Positions 47,874 through 60,357 are shown, counted from the stretch's first letter. The stretch is 64,000 nt of DNA from Bradysia coprophila (GCF_014529535.1 NC_050735.1:3534001-3598000), one strand, 5' to 3'. Translations and numbers: made by a program. Notes: generated from the letters alone by a model not told the origin.

Positions 47874-48233
47874 ATTGTAATCGACCAATGGTACAAAACT
47901 TTATTTTACCTGGAAGCCAGACTAACTCCAGGGGTGGCGTTATCTAATATGCAGAACAATCACCAAAACAAACAAACAGAGCACAATTACTCTTCCCTTT
48001 CCCATGGATCGCGTGAAGCATTTTATCTCCACTTTCGCTTCACGCGATCCATGGGAAAGGGAAGAGTAATTGTGCTCTGTTTGTTTTGGTGATTGTTCTG
48101 CATATTAGATAACGCCACCCCTGGAGTTAGTCTGGCTTCCAGGTAAAATAATGTTTTGTACCATTGGTCGATTACAATGGAGTTAGTCTGGCTTCCAGGT
48201 AAAATAATGTTTTGTACCATTGGTCGATTACAA
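47874..48233. repeat. Long near-perfect hairpin (~145-bp arms, 17-nt loop) with a duplicated arm end
   Basis: The left arm 47874-48019 and right arm 48037-48178 are inverse complements with only a few small differences. Anchors are attgtaatcgaccaatggta at the base and cccatggatcgcgtgaagc at the tip; the loop is 48020-48036. The basal 55 bases of the right arm are repeated directly at about 48179-48233. No frame longer than 65 codons exists. Confidence 0.92.
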
Positions 48234-48941
48234 TGAATTGGCTACAGAACATCGACTACTGAAGCGATCTTCCTTATTTGTATAGTCCTCTTTTCCTTAT
48301 TTGTATGGTCCTTATAGTCCGGGTTCTTATGTCATCCTGCTCGATTCAGAACTTTTTTGATTTTTGACGACAGGATATGATTGGACTTTCCTAACTAAAT
48401 TTTTTTTCTGGTGCTTGTACGTATCAGAGTAACATGAGATATACCGTGATGATGCACCCCCTTTCCCACATACATTTTTTTCTAAATTGAACTTTTCGAA
48501 TGTTTTTTTATCATTTTAACCGAATGAATTACTAGAGCAAAGTGTCTCTGAATGATCCCCACAATATGACAATGCTTGAGTGTCCTCTAAGTACTCCAAA
48601 GTGCTCCTAACGCTAGAACTCAAGGATAAAGTGAGCTTCCATCAGTTCTTTTTCGACTCTTCTTTGTTTTTATACTTGAAGGCATCCAGAGGCATCCACC
48701 TGCAATCAATACGTCCAAAAACAGGAACTCATTAACGGTACTTTTCATCAACTGTAGTTCGGAGTTTTTACTTTCGATAATTTTCTCTACTGGGCTCAAT
48801 GCAGTGTATTAGGTACCTAATGTGACATTTCTAAAATGAACCGCTCCTGCCTGGTATATTTTACTGTACCGTATTAAATTCCAATGTTGGTGACAGAAGG
48901 GCGATTGTAGACAGCTGTTGTTGATAATTCAGCGTTTTAAA

Positions 48942-49384
48942 AGTTATTATCAAAGCACCAAGCAGGGTAATAGAAAAAAATAAAGTATGTAATTTTGGCA
49001 GTGTCAAATGTCATTTTTATTTTATAAGATTTTTACACTCTTAAAAATGCGGTAAGACCCAAGATATATTTGAAAAATAGGCACGAACGTTCTTTCAATG
49101 AAAATATGATCACTGTAATGTACATTATATTAACAAATAATCTAACATCACGTTAGCAGTCTGCATACAAATAACTAAATTACGTGACTGAATGTAAATT
49201 CTTTAATAAAAGTTAAATGAAAATTCTTCGCAGTAACCACTTTTTCGTTTTCAAATTTGCCTCCAATGCGGCATCTCACGGCGACTCCTGTCTAATATAA
49301 TGTAAATGGCAACTCGTACTAAAAACTACTCTATTTGACACCAAAAAATCTCTATTACCCTGCTAGGTGCTTTGTTATTATGCA
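48942..49384. repeat. Element with ~30-bp terminal inverted repeats
   Basis: The left end has ttatcaaagcacc and agcagggtaatag, and the right end has the complement ctattaccctgct and ggtgctttgttat. About 440 bp lie between the outer ends, non-coding. It probably represents a non-autonomous DNA transposon. Confidence 0.6.
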
Positions 49385-50093
49385 AAAAAAATTGCGAAAT
49401 GAGGGTATATTTGTCAGTAGGATCCTTTGCTTCGCTCGCTTGACAACCACATCGTGTGATAAACATATCCAGTTCTGCAACGTGTTTCATACAACGTTTC
49501 ATGCAATTTCGTCGCAGAATTCCAACAATATCTAATGGTATTTTGATGTACTCTTTATCTCACAAAGTTGTATTAAATCATTTCTTTCACGAGTGATAAA
49601 AGATATACCAAAATGCCATTGCACTTCATGAAATTGTATCTTCTTCAGTTTAAACAAAGTAAAAAAAAATCGATGCGACATTAAAAACGAATTTATTAAA
49701 AACAAAATGGAAACAATTCCCATAACTAGTCTAAATTGAACGTACAAATCAAATAATTTAAATTCTCAGGATTTTTTTTATATTTTAATAAGAATTGTGA
49801 GACAGACTAATCTCCTTTTTACGGACTTTAATATTATTTTTTGAGAAGATAAATATTTTTGTGCAACAATTTTAGTTTTAATAAATCTTTTTTTTGTTTC
49901 CTTTTCTATTTTTTTTGCGGTTAAAAATGTTCAGAGCTTAAAACGCCATTCGGAACCTGTGTGAAAAGGGAGTAAACTAGTAGTATCAACAATTTCAAAG
50001 CAAAACCTAAACAAAATTAAGATTAAAAACGTTGTTACATTGTCAAGTGCCTGATTGTATGTTTGTGTCGATGTTTGTGTGTTGGGGAACATT

Positions 50094-50313
50094 CATAAAT
50101 TACGTAACGCTATCATCAGTGCTGTCATTAAAATTAAATCTTAAATAATTCGAGAAATACGCTCTACAGGAAGTGAAAACTTTGTCCTACCCCCAATGTA
50201 CCACTTGAATGGGGGGGATAGAATATAGTTTTAACTTACCATAGCGCGCATTTCTCGAGTTATTTAAGATTTAATTTTGATGAGAGCACCGAAAAAGCGG
50301 TACGTATTTTATG
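50094..50313. repeat. MITE-like inverted repeat, copy 1 of a two-copy family
   Basis: cataaattacgtaacgc and gtgctgtcattaaaattaaa plus tcttaaataattcgagaaat on the left are mirrored by atttctcgagttatttaaga and attttgatgagagcacc on the right. A diverged copy is at 62441-62646. Confidence 0.7.
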
Positions 50314-50679
50314 TATGATCCCGTATTTGGCGTCGGAAGCTTCTACATTGATTTACGTGTTATAGTTGCATTATATGGTGAAGAAAAAAAAATGTTCAAA
50401 GAAAAAAAAGCAATGATAATTGTGTTGGGGCACATTAAATGAGTCAAAATTGTTGTAATATGAAATCCCCTTCCCCATTCCTTCCAATGTTTGGTGTTTT
50501 GGTGTTTCTTTCTCTTTAAAATATTCACTCGCTTGTAAATTTTGAAAAATAAATCAACTTCTCTACCCATTGAATTAACTGTTGAATGAAGCCAATTGGA
50601 ATTGTGACTCTAGAATGTGTAGGTGTGTACGCAACAGAGAATTTGTTACTATTGAAATGGATGGACTGTAGATTTCGAG

Positions 50680-50710
50680 CATCGATATAATATACTATAT
50701 TATATCGATG
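50680..50710. repeat. Perfect 31-bp AT palindrome
   Basis: catcgatataatata and its exact complement are separated by one base. Chance origin is possible in AT-rich DNA, but arms of 15 bp without mismatch are uncommon. Confidence 0.8.
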
Positions 50711-51450
50711 ATTGCTAGTGAAAGCTTTCAAATGTAAAAGAAGCAAAATTTTCAACTTAATTTTGAATTGTCTCGTTAAACAAAATTACAAAAAAACTGA
50801 AAAATTAATTCGCTTTGCTTTATTTTAAATGTTTCACAACATTTGAGCCTTACAATTAATTTAAAATATTTTTACAGTTGATTTTTATGTTACTGTGTCC
50901 TGACCGAAATACTATCATTGTTTAGCCATAATATCTGAAGAGATTTTGTTTTAAAATTTGTAGTACAGTCACTAACATTCTAAGACCAGACAATTTATAA
51001 AATGTTCGTTTTTAGATATTTTGGAAATTTCCTAGTATTTAAAACATCCTTGTCACATGCTTAACCGTATGATTACGAACACCAATGAACAAACAATGGT
51101 CATTTGACGTTTTAACCACTGGGAATCTCAAAAACATTCAATAAATAAAATTTCAAACAGTGGCTAGTTTTGGAATGTTACTCACTGTAAAATCACTGTC
51201 ACTAAAACAAATTTATTTCAAATGATTGATTCATAAACTGAAGACTGCAATCATAACATTTTATTGAAAATTGAAGCAAGTTTTCGTTTTAAAATTATTT
51301 TATTTTGGAATGTAACATTATGCAGTCAAAACGATTAGACATTAGGGCAAGGCCTAGTTTTTTTTTAGAAAATATTGGCCGATTTATTTGAAAACATTCT
51401 CTAAAAATTTGCAGATCTTTGTTCTAAAATTGTTTTCATTAAAAATCAAG

Positions 51451-51676
51451 GAATCATAAAACTTACTGACATATTTCTGGCCTAGACATTCTTAAAATCG
51501 ATTTTTCAGCATGAAGCCGTGATGGCTCATTTTTGGTCAAATGGAGAAAAATGTGGATCTGGTTGTGGTCTACATTTTTCTCCATTTGAACAAAAATGCG
51601 CCCTCATGGCTTCATGGTGAAAAATCGACTTTAAGAATGTCTTGGCCAGAAATATTTTTGTGGGTTTTATGATTCT
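51451..51676. repeat. Inverted repeat just downstream of the Teh1 stop codon
   Basis: The left arm (gaatcataaaac ... tttctggcctagacattctt ... atggagaaaaatgt) pairs with the right arm (acatttttctccat ... aagaatgtcttggccagaaa ... gttttatgattc). Arms are about 100 bp and the loop about 14. On the minus strand it begins about 107 bases after the Teh1 stop, so it may lie in that 3' UTR. Confidence 0.75.
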
Positions 51677-51782
51677 TTCTCGAAATTGTAAGAACTTCTA
51701 GAATTTTGTAGGAAATTTGTTTTTCTAAAAAATAGGCTTTGCAATACTGTCATTATAGAAACTATTCATCATTAACAATATC

Positions 51783-54700
51783 TTAGAAGTCCAACTCGTC
51801 ATCTTCATCGTCGCTCCGGCAAAGAAGTTTTCTAAAACACAAAATGTTCAATTTTTGTAAAAGTCTGTAATGGACCAGATTAGGGGCAAAAGGTACCAAA
51901 CAAAATGAGTATTTCAACAACAGATTCGAAACCATTTACAGTCGGCTATGTCATCTGTAAACCACAGAAGTAAGTGCCCTGACTAACAAGTTCTAACATT
52001 TTTGAAAAGAGTTGGCATTTTAGATCAAAGTAACTATTTTGTTGAATCCTTGTTGAATAATAAAATTCAGTTTTAACGAACTGTCACACAATCTCCATTC
52101 ACAGTTTTAGGTCCCTACAGAGTTTAGTTTCTAGACTGTAACAGTTGTTTAACTAATTAGTTATAACGCATGGTAACACGTTTTTATGAGAATGAGAGGT
52201 TAACAAAGCCTTTTAGCACCACTCAGGATCAACATTTTTCCCAAACAACTTCGGAAAAATAAACGTAACAGTACTGAGGTATGTAAATTCATTCTGTCCA
52301 CGTTTGTACACTTGGGAAGAAGTCCTTTGTTTGGTACCCTTTCATTTCTTTGTACATCTCTACAAACTATTCGAATTACAGCTATTACGACGTGCAAATC
52401 AAATTCTTTGCTGTTAAATTATTAATAAATTGAGTGTCCGCTTCCACTGTTGTGGCATGTATCCCGAGCAAAATTTACTCAATCTGATAACCGAAAGAAC
52501 AATTTGTAAAGGTACATAATCTGCATAATCTACATAGTCTGCTGGTGAAAGTTGAATACGATGTCCGATTAACCGACGAAAGGTTAAATACTCGTCTTCT
52601 AACTCATCAAAAAAAAAGAGTTGGCAGCAGGAACGTAATTTACTATTAATGAATCATCAAGACAGAAAATTTTAAAGTTTCATGGATGAATTTTCATTGA
52701 CTATAAATGGATATTGGTTTTGATTAAGATTGTATTTTGCACTGACATTGACTATTGTTAGATGCCCTGTGATATGATCCTCTATTTCGTTTTATTTAAA
52801 GAAAAATTGAACAGCAAAAGACCTATGTCAGTTAATAGTGAATTGTAGCCTCATTTTTGAACTCTCCTGAATGTCTGCACCAATTTATAGTGACGGCAAC
52901 TTATTCATTGTATGGGTATAAGGAAGAGTATGTTTCCCATTATCATTACCTGAGCGCTTTCAAACTCAATTCAATTCAATCTCGAAGCCATAGACAGCTA
53001 TAAGAAATTCTGACTTATGGCCAGAGCGTAATACAATGAACCACCTGCTGTACTATTGTAAAATAGTTTCGTGGAAACACTTACAAAAAGCTGGTTGACA
53101 TTACTAATGATTTATGACACACAAATGGTATGAATTAGCATGCCCGAGGTCATAAGAAATAAAGACTAGAAACATAGTCGTGATGTTTGTATGTGCAGGA
53201 AGGAAAGCTTGAAAAGATCAATGTATAAAAGTGAAGATCATTAACGATTTATTCGATGAATGCAAGATGATGGTGCTGATGGTAACTTTCGTTATTGGTT
53301 TTGATCATTCATCAAGTCTATTACGTGCCTTCAACCATTTTTCTTTATTTCGTTCTCTAACAAAAGCAAAGTGGATGAAGAAAACTACTTACTCTTCTTT
53401 GGTTGGAAATTTCTCCGCATAAACTCTAGACTTGCGGCAAGCTTTATCACAGCAAGGACAATACCAATAGCTCAGCACACCAATCGATATTGCAAATAAA
53501 ACATTCGGAATGATTAGCGACAGAATCAAATGTTTTAGATTGTCTTCCCACGAATAGCGTGTTATTACCATTTCCGGGTACGCTCGACTGTAAAAACACG
53601 GAAACGGTTCGCCAATGTGTGAGAAACTGCAAAACGAAAAGTGAATAAAGGCGTAATTCACACTACAGTTCATGTTGCATCAAATACCCATATTGTTTAG
53701 CAAACTCGGTACAGTTAACCCGAGGCGGATAACCACATCCTTCCGAATTGATCAACAAACGGGTGTCAGCTACGTCCCATTCGATTGAATCTAAGCGTCT
53801 CGGCTTATTTTGCCAATCGTCCCACGGAATTTTCGAATAATTTACTAGCAACTGATGGCATCTGAATTTTCAAAATTACATTAATTTCCGAAAAAAACCT
53901 GATCTGAATAAAAACTGATAAAACGTACCGTGTTGCTGCGGTTGTACAGCCCTCCCGACAAGACGACCAAGTACAATTCTTCAGTCCTTCACCGTAGACA
54001 TGATCTACCACCATACAGGTGACTGGTGCTTGATCATAGTCAGCCACTATTGTTGATATAGCTGGATCCACCACAAACGGGATGAGAAATAAAAATGCGA
54101 AGACAGAAAGAATCGCAGTAGTGCCTGAAAAACGTTTGAAGATGTTCGCTTTTTAGGGATGTTAGGCGAGGAACAGGTCAGACAAAATTAGCTCAGTCGC
54201 CTAACAGGGATGTACAGGCAATATAGAAGTCAGTATGATTTGAAGCTAACACCATTAGACTTCCGTTGTACATAGCGGTTCTGCACTATTGAACTTATTC
54301 AAAATTAAATCTCGATTTAGGCGATAGAGTTAATTTTGCATGACCTGTTTCTTGGTCACTCTTACTAGAAAAATGTTTTCCACAATTAAGGATCTCTAAT
54401 TTCCCTATTTGATTCTCACTTCTCACTTGCATGTGAGAGTGAACCCTTACCGGTACATAAATGCATCTTACAACAGGTGATGAGAATTGTCTCGTGGTGC
54501 TATCACATCACATTTATGAGTTAAGAACTGTGAGCTTATTTTTACTGGGAATCTTAAAAAGTTTTGATGGAATCCAAAAAAGCTCAAATAGTTTGAGAAT
54601 CGACGCTTTCTAATTCCTGGGTTCTTTTTGGGTTTCAGCAAATATTCCAAGTTTGTAAATTAAAAACCATGCACGCCGTTCTCGAAAACTCTCCGAATTC

Positions 54701-55465
54701 TATTATTTTGTGTTGGATATAAACGAAACAGAATTCACGAATGTCTTGAGCTTTCAACTTTCAAAGGACTAACTCATAAAATAAGAAATAATTGTTGGTG
54801 TTCGTACAGAAGACACACTCTTGAGCAGGTCCGTTTTCATTAAGAGGAACTAAAAAGTAGTCATGGAATCGCTGCCGTTTTAAGCCAAAATAACGTATCA
54901 CATGGTATGAGTGCTTCGGATAGCTAGTTGAACGTCTTTTAAATAACCACTGGAAAGTTGAAATATATCAGTGGAATGCAATAGAAGCTTAAAGTTCTCG
55001 AAAGCTCTTTTCAAGCAAAGACACAAATGTGACACGTTGATTTGGTTTAACATAGCAGATCGGCAGAGAACCTTTTTTTTGACAGTTAGGCTGCTTTTGA
55101 TTCCATTGAAAAAGTGGAATATTTTAGCGAAATACAAAAGTTTAAGCTTCTTTAAGCTCTCTAGATGTGTTGAGAAACAAAGATGCAAATGGCGTAACAT
55201 GGAAGATTGTTGAGAGGGTTTAAAACTTTTGAAGTTTGTGATTTATGATTTTTTTTTTGAATGCGAAGGTTCACTTACCTAGACATAAAGACGTATAAAA
55301 TTTGGCTTTTTCCAACAATTCGGCTATCACTTCTTCGGCTTCGGGTGACTTAGGTCGACTATGTACACTTAATTTGCTACTAGCTAGGCTATTTAAACTA
55401 TTCATTATACTAGGCACTCCTGACATAGAGGCTGTTATTGTGTTTCCATCGGCTGAACCAGTCAT
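51783..55465 (-). CDS. Teh1: TipE homologue 1, voltage-gated sodium channel auxiliary subunit, 5 exons
   Basis: Exons in transcript order: 55465-55279, 54124-53929, 53861-53688, 53626-53393, 51831-51783. Phases match, giving 279 aa. TipE-family proteins are two-pass membrane partners that raise expression and tune gating of insect Para-type sodium channels. The N-terminus is Ser-rich and cytoplasmic. TM1 is at about 57-80 (SLCLGTTAILSVFAFLFLIP) and TM2 at about 216-238 (LILSLIIPNVLFAISIGVLS). The loop carries the family motifs KNCTWSSCREGC and NSEGCGYPP plus EPFPCFYSRAYPE. Without the last intron the frame would stop two codons later at 53389. A consensus donor GTAAGT at 53392 and an acceptor ttttag at 51832 instead add 15 residues with an acidic tail (SDDEDDELDF); I prefer this spliced form. 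The neighbour at 58211-60357 is another family member on the same strand. Confidence 0.9.
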
Positions 55466-56488
55466 TCTCTTAAATAATTTGTTCTAATTTGTTGCGTTAT
55501 TGTTTATCTTTAACTTTTTGTTTCACGTTTTTATTTTATTGTTTTAATTTACCTTAACAGCTACGGTTTATTTGACTAAAATTTATTTATTTTTATTTTA
55601 TTTGGTTTTTGGTGGTTGTAAGCGTTTGAATATTTAATTCCTTTTTAAGAATTCAATTTATTAAATTGCATTTTATTGAATATTATCACCTCGAATTTGA
55701 ATTATAATTTTCTTTTCTTTTTAATTTTTATTTTTTTTAGTTTAAATTTACTTTTTATATAAAAATGACGAAAGGTACGAATTTCCTTCAAAATATTTTC
55801 TTCTTCTAAATATTTATTAAGATATGAATTTGTGTGATTAATTTATTGTGGTTGTTATCGTCACGCATCCCTCCGACTTAAAATTCTTTTGTCGTTTTAA
55901 TTGTTCTTCTTTTCGGATTTATTTTTTGTTAATTAAACTTAAAAATTTTATAACAAATTAGAAAAACCATAATAACAAAGAAATTTCAAATCAATTCGAT
56001 TCCGGATCAGTTCAAAGTAAAAATATTATCCATCTTACGCATAATATTTAAACGTCGTGCGTAAATATTGTCCAATCGTATTGAATTTCATTACGATGAT
56101 TTGAATTAGATTTAATTCACATGAGAAATTCGATATTATTGAGCAAAAGATTAATTTATAGATAAAGAGCAAAACGCTTTGTGTGTTGAATGATTGTTGG
56201 GTTCTTTGGTTGATATAAAAGCAAATTTTAAAATTGTGAATTGTTTTTGAAATTTTTGAGAGAATATCTTCATCAAAATCTATAGCAATAAATCGTGTGT
56301 TTTATTGAAGCGAGAAAACTCCAGCCTGATGTACTGGACTGTCTTCTTGAAGCAGAGGAATGCCTGGAAAGGAAAACAAATGGTTAGGGTTAGGTTTCAT
56401 CTATTCCTTAAGCTTAACATCTGTTGTGGACTAGTAAGGTAACAGTAAGGCTGGTCGCTTTTCGAAACCGGTCACACCTAATTTACCA

Positions 56489-57373
56489 CACGGTGGGGTT
56501 GAACAAAACTTAAATAGAGTCGCGATACCACCTCTGATTTTTCTTCATTGAAGGACTCAAATACTATCAGGAACCACATTCAGTTCGCAGATCCTTCAGC
56601 CACGTAACCACAGCCAGCTAAAGTCGAAATTTCGACATTTTTAAATGGTAATATGTCCAAGATGAAGAGAGTTTGAAACTCTTTGAATAGCGATATCAGT
56701 AGAGGATGCCATGCTCTATTGAACGCCGAGAATGGATTTTACAAAATTTGTCTGAATTGTACAATATTTGAAAAAATTTATTTTCACAATCCTCGACGAA
56801 ACTTCAACTCATCTGTAATACACAGAGACCCTTCTTGTATCAAAACAATAATGCCTGATCAGCCTGCAGTCTTAGCTTTACAACGATACCAAACTTACCA
56901 TACCAGCCTCACAACAAGTATCTGTTACGACATTTCGTTTGCAGCAAGGTCACTCTACGACGAAATTTTCAATTTATCATCCATCTTCAAGTGCCCGTTC
57001 CTTTAGGATGAGTGGTATTGTTATCCATTCTTCATAAATAAGTGGTTTGCGGAGCATTTTTTACAATGATTACGTGCATCTGGAGTCGGCTAAAACTGAT
57101 TTCCACATATGTTTGGGGTAAATTTCCTCTAACATGTAGCGAAATCAGCTTTAACCGACTACAGATGCACGTAATTATAGTAAAGAATGCTCCAAATAAC
57201 TCAAACCACTTATTTATGAAGAATGGATGTGAATAATGTTTCTCCGAAACGGCTGGACAGATCCGGAAACTGAATACAGTTTTGTGTAGTACTCGAGTCC
57301 CTCAACCAGAACATGAAAAAAAAATCAGAGGTGGTGTCGCGACTCTATTTAAGTTTTGTTCAACGCCACCGTG
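56489..57373. mobile_element. Element with long inverted ends
   Basis: The left end cacggtggggttgaacaaaa, continuing through cttaaatagagtcgcgat and accacctctgattttt, is mirrored at 57310-57373. Similarity appears to extend further inward near gcagatccttcagcc and cggatctgtccagcc. The interior holds a weak plus-strand frame (56683-57006) without a recognisable domain, and a second inverted repeat at 57023-57228. Confidence 0.75.
57023..57228. repeat. Nested MITE-like inverted repeat
   Basis: atccattcttcataaataag plus tggttt and attacgtgcatctggagtcg on the left are mirrored by cgactacagatgcacgtaat and aaaccacttatttatgaaga on the right. Arms are about 90 bp, close to a small loop near 57115. It lies inside the larger inverted repeat 56489-57373. 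Confidence 0.85.
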
Positions 57374-58210
57374 ACCATGTTTGATAAATTATTGCTGGAA
57401 CGTAAATCTACGGGTATGGCACTATGTAAGTTAAATTTCATGTTAACGCAGACGGTGGCGCCAATATTTCTGTTTGAGAAAAACGAATTCTGTAAATTCT
57501 TGGACGTGACATACTTTCCTTCCAAAATAATTCACCAAATACGAACAGGCCATAAGGTGATTCCCTGTGCGCATATCGAATTTTTCTTCGATTTCCTATA
57601 TTTGCGCCCCTGTATATTGAACCTTTATTCTACTAGCCCTATGCACCTTTTGGTAGGCAGTCTGGTTCTAACATAAATACTTTTTTTTTGTATAAAACTC
57701 CGAAAGCGAACTTCGTCGAGTCAGTAGTTAGCATAATTTATCAAACCCGGCAGATGCGACTCTCGTCAACTTTTTGGATAATGAAACTGTTCTCAGGACA
57801 GTTTATAAAACGCACGCACGTAAGGAAAGAAATACTTGTTTTCCCGCAACACCATTTCTTCCCTTAAGCCCATGTTTTAATAATTTTGTAGAAACTCGGT
57901 CACTGTTTTGGACTGCCTGACAGTCTGTAAGAAAATTTTTGGTTACTACCGGTATTCCTAGAAAATTATCAGAATAGTGCACGAGTTTGATCGGAGAATG
58001 TATTCTAGCTACGGTCAAGTTTGTCCTTTGTTTAAATGAAAACACAAAAATTGATTTTCACAGCAGCGGGAATCGCAGGGATTTCTTTCAAAATCTATTT
58101 ACGTCGGGTGAAAGGAAACCTTAACAATTAATTTTTCAGATCACTGTCAAATCTAAACTTAATCTTCTAATTTCTATTATAAAATTTTGACAATAATTAC
58201 GGGATGGATC

Positions 58211-60357
58211 TCAAAGCGCCATAACATTATCACCACCTCCAGCCTCTCCCATATTGTCTTGATTACTCTTCGATCCAGGAACGGCTGCACCTCCCGTACA
58301 GCCTTTGAATCGCATTTTTGCATCGTCTCCGACATGCACAGTACGCTGGCACAATACTAAGCACGTACACGAAACAACAAACAAACAAGACGGGACCACT
58401 GATGCTATCAAAAATTGCTTGTAAGTTGTCTCCAAATCGAATCGGGATACAACAATGTTAACATTATCGTTCGAAAAAAAGCATGGAAATCTGGCACGGG
58501 CATTGTGATCGGTGCCGTCTTTGCCATATTCACGTAAAAACTCTTTGCACTCATCCCGTAAAGTATTTACACATCCTTCTAAGTTTATCATCAATCGTGA
58601 TTCGTTTGCTATGGTTAAATCGATGTCCAGCGGAGCGATGGTTTTAACCGGTTGTGCGACAGCCACATGTAGATAGCTAAGGTATGTAAAATTAGTTAAA
58701 TCGGTCAATTCGCCCTTATCCAACACAGATCCATTAATGCAATCGAATGCATCAAAACTATCGTAACTATCAGTGGAGCCTGACGAATTGGTAATAGTAA
58801 AACATGAAGCCATCAGAACATTGTCCTGTGACTCATTCCAAATCTCTTTTTTCGTCTCTATATCGAATGCACTTTGACATTGCGACAGATACACTTTATC
58901 ACCACTTAGCAACACCAAATTTTTATTCCTTGTTGGAATATCGACGCACCGTCGATCACAATTATATGGCGTACGGATTTTTCTACAAGTTCCACGATTA
59001 CACGAAAACAGTCCATCGATATCGATGCACGTTATTTTCCCTCTACGACCGGAACACTTCATTGGTGGATCAGTATTATGAAACACACATTCGAATGCAT
59101 CCGTTATATTGATACACATTCCCGTCGTACAGTTAAACGTTCCAGTTAGATTCTTACACTCATCCGCTATGCATCTGGCTTTTTTGGCATTTTCCTGGTC
59201 AATACCGTAACAAGTCTTATTCGCCGAATTCGAACAATTGGCAAACGTTAAACTACTGCCGTTATTCCGTAAATTCACATAGATCTGGATGCAACTACCC
59301 GATGTTTTACTTAGACACCATTCTCCGCACGATCCCCATTCACAATTGTCACGAGTCACACTGCGCGTTGTTGTACACATTACCGGAACTTCGCTTATTT
59401 GGCTTTTAAATGCTCTGGTAGCTGGCATGTAAATGGCAACTGTTGGAGAAAAATTTACTTTGACTAGGGATCTTAGCTCAAAACAAACAAAAAACTGGAA
59501 ACGATTTAACGACTCGTATTTTCGGTTCATGCATATCTCTCCCCAAATGTAGGTCTCATTTAGCATTGACCTGAATTTTCCGGCCTACCAATTCCTCCAT
59601 GTCCTTTTAATGTTTTATTAATTTCATTTTCACAACGGAGGTGAGAGTGCCGTCATGTCAGGGATTATTTTTGAGGTAACGGTTTTCCATATTTTGTCCT
59701 AATTTTCCAAAAAAATATTTTTCAGGAAAATGTAGGAAAATTCGGAAAAATGTCTTACGAAAAAAAACCTTGGGTTCCGTTGTTGGGAAAATTATTTGTT
59801 TACATCGACCAGAAAAGTGAAAGTTCCATTTTCTCGTGTGATTTGTCGTCGTCGCTACGCTCTGAACACCATCGAAAAGCTTATTACTTTTCTTATCTTG
59901 CCCGCTAAAATAACTTCAGCTCCAAATTCCCTATTTTTGCGCAAAGGCATCAATAGATAGCTCCGAAGAAAATGTGTGGGTTGGTTACCACTCATAGAGA
60001 TAGAAAATTTTACATCGGTTCTTCATTGTGATGTATGGTTTGGTTATTATATGCCTAACGTAAACACGACCTGCAAGTAGGTGGTTTCTTGATGCGAAAT
60101 TTTTTGAAGAGCCACAGAAGCCAGAGGTTTGAGGTTGGTTGTTTTAATACGATTTTGAGCCGTTACATCATTTCTTAGCTTCGATACGGAATTCATTGTT
60201 CCTTCAGACGATCAGTCAATACAAACTTACCAGTTAAATAAACCAATGCCACCGAACTCAAAACTAAAGTCATTTGACATATGCATATCGTTCCACAAAT
60301 ACGTTGATCCTGTGGCGGTACAACCAGATCCTCGACTGGTATTTTCTTTTTCCCCAT
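58211..60357 (-). CDS. TipE-family sodium channel auxiliary subunit, large Cys-rich loop (Teh2/3/4-like), 2 exons
   Basis: Exons 60357-60231 and 59439-58211 join in phase 1 (donor GTAAGT, acceptor tccaacag), giving 451 aa. The exon-2 frame extends further 5' within the intron, but the upstream exon completes TM1 (about 24-46, with CQMTLVLSSVALVYLTVAIY across the junction). The loop starts with the family pattern (VPVMC, then NCEWGSCGEWC) and is much longer than in Teh1, with many Cys and NxS/T sites. It ends with LEGCVNTLRDECKEF and FPCFF. TM2 is at about 385-406 (FLIASVVPSCLFVVS). The short cytoplasmic tail is Gly-rich. Family features fit the longer Teh paralogues better than tipE itself; the exact one is not fixed. 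It is 2.7 kb upstream of Teh1 on the same strand. Confidence 0.88.

Larger units (their letters stand above)
47687..51782. other. Intergenic region with several hairpin elements
   Basis: No exon was supported. It contains the long hairpin (47874-48233), inverted-repeat elements at 48942-49384 and 50094-50313, a 31-bp palindrome at 50680-50710 and a hairpin at 51451-51676 that may belong to the 3' UTR of the minus-strand Teh1 gene. Short frames at 49335 and 50343 are not convincing. Confidence 0.5.
55466..58210. other. Upstream region of Teh1 and spacer to the next TipE-family gene
   Basis: From 55466 to about 56300 the minus strand is AT-rich and may hold the Teh1 5' UTR and promoter; no further coding exon was seen. 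From 56489 to 57373 lies an inverted-repeat element with another nested in it. The remainder to 58210 shows no supported exon, and should include the 3' end of the gene that stops at 58211. Confidence 0.5.

Noticed and set aside
53389-53392. Stop codon TAA as the true end of Teh1
   Set aside because: The stop overlaps a consensus GTAAGT donor, and the in-phase exon at 51831-51783 gives a sensible acidic tail. It could still be an alternative end.
56683-57006. Possible transposase remnant inside the inverted-repeat element
   Set aside because: The translation has no DDE, BED or other recognisable transposase pattern.
58804-59112. Plus-strand 102-codon frame
   Set aside because: It is antisense to the Cys-rich loop of the TipE-family exon, where Cys and Ser codons leave an open complement.
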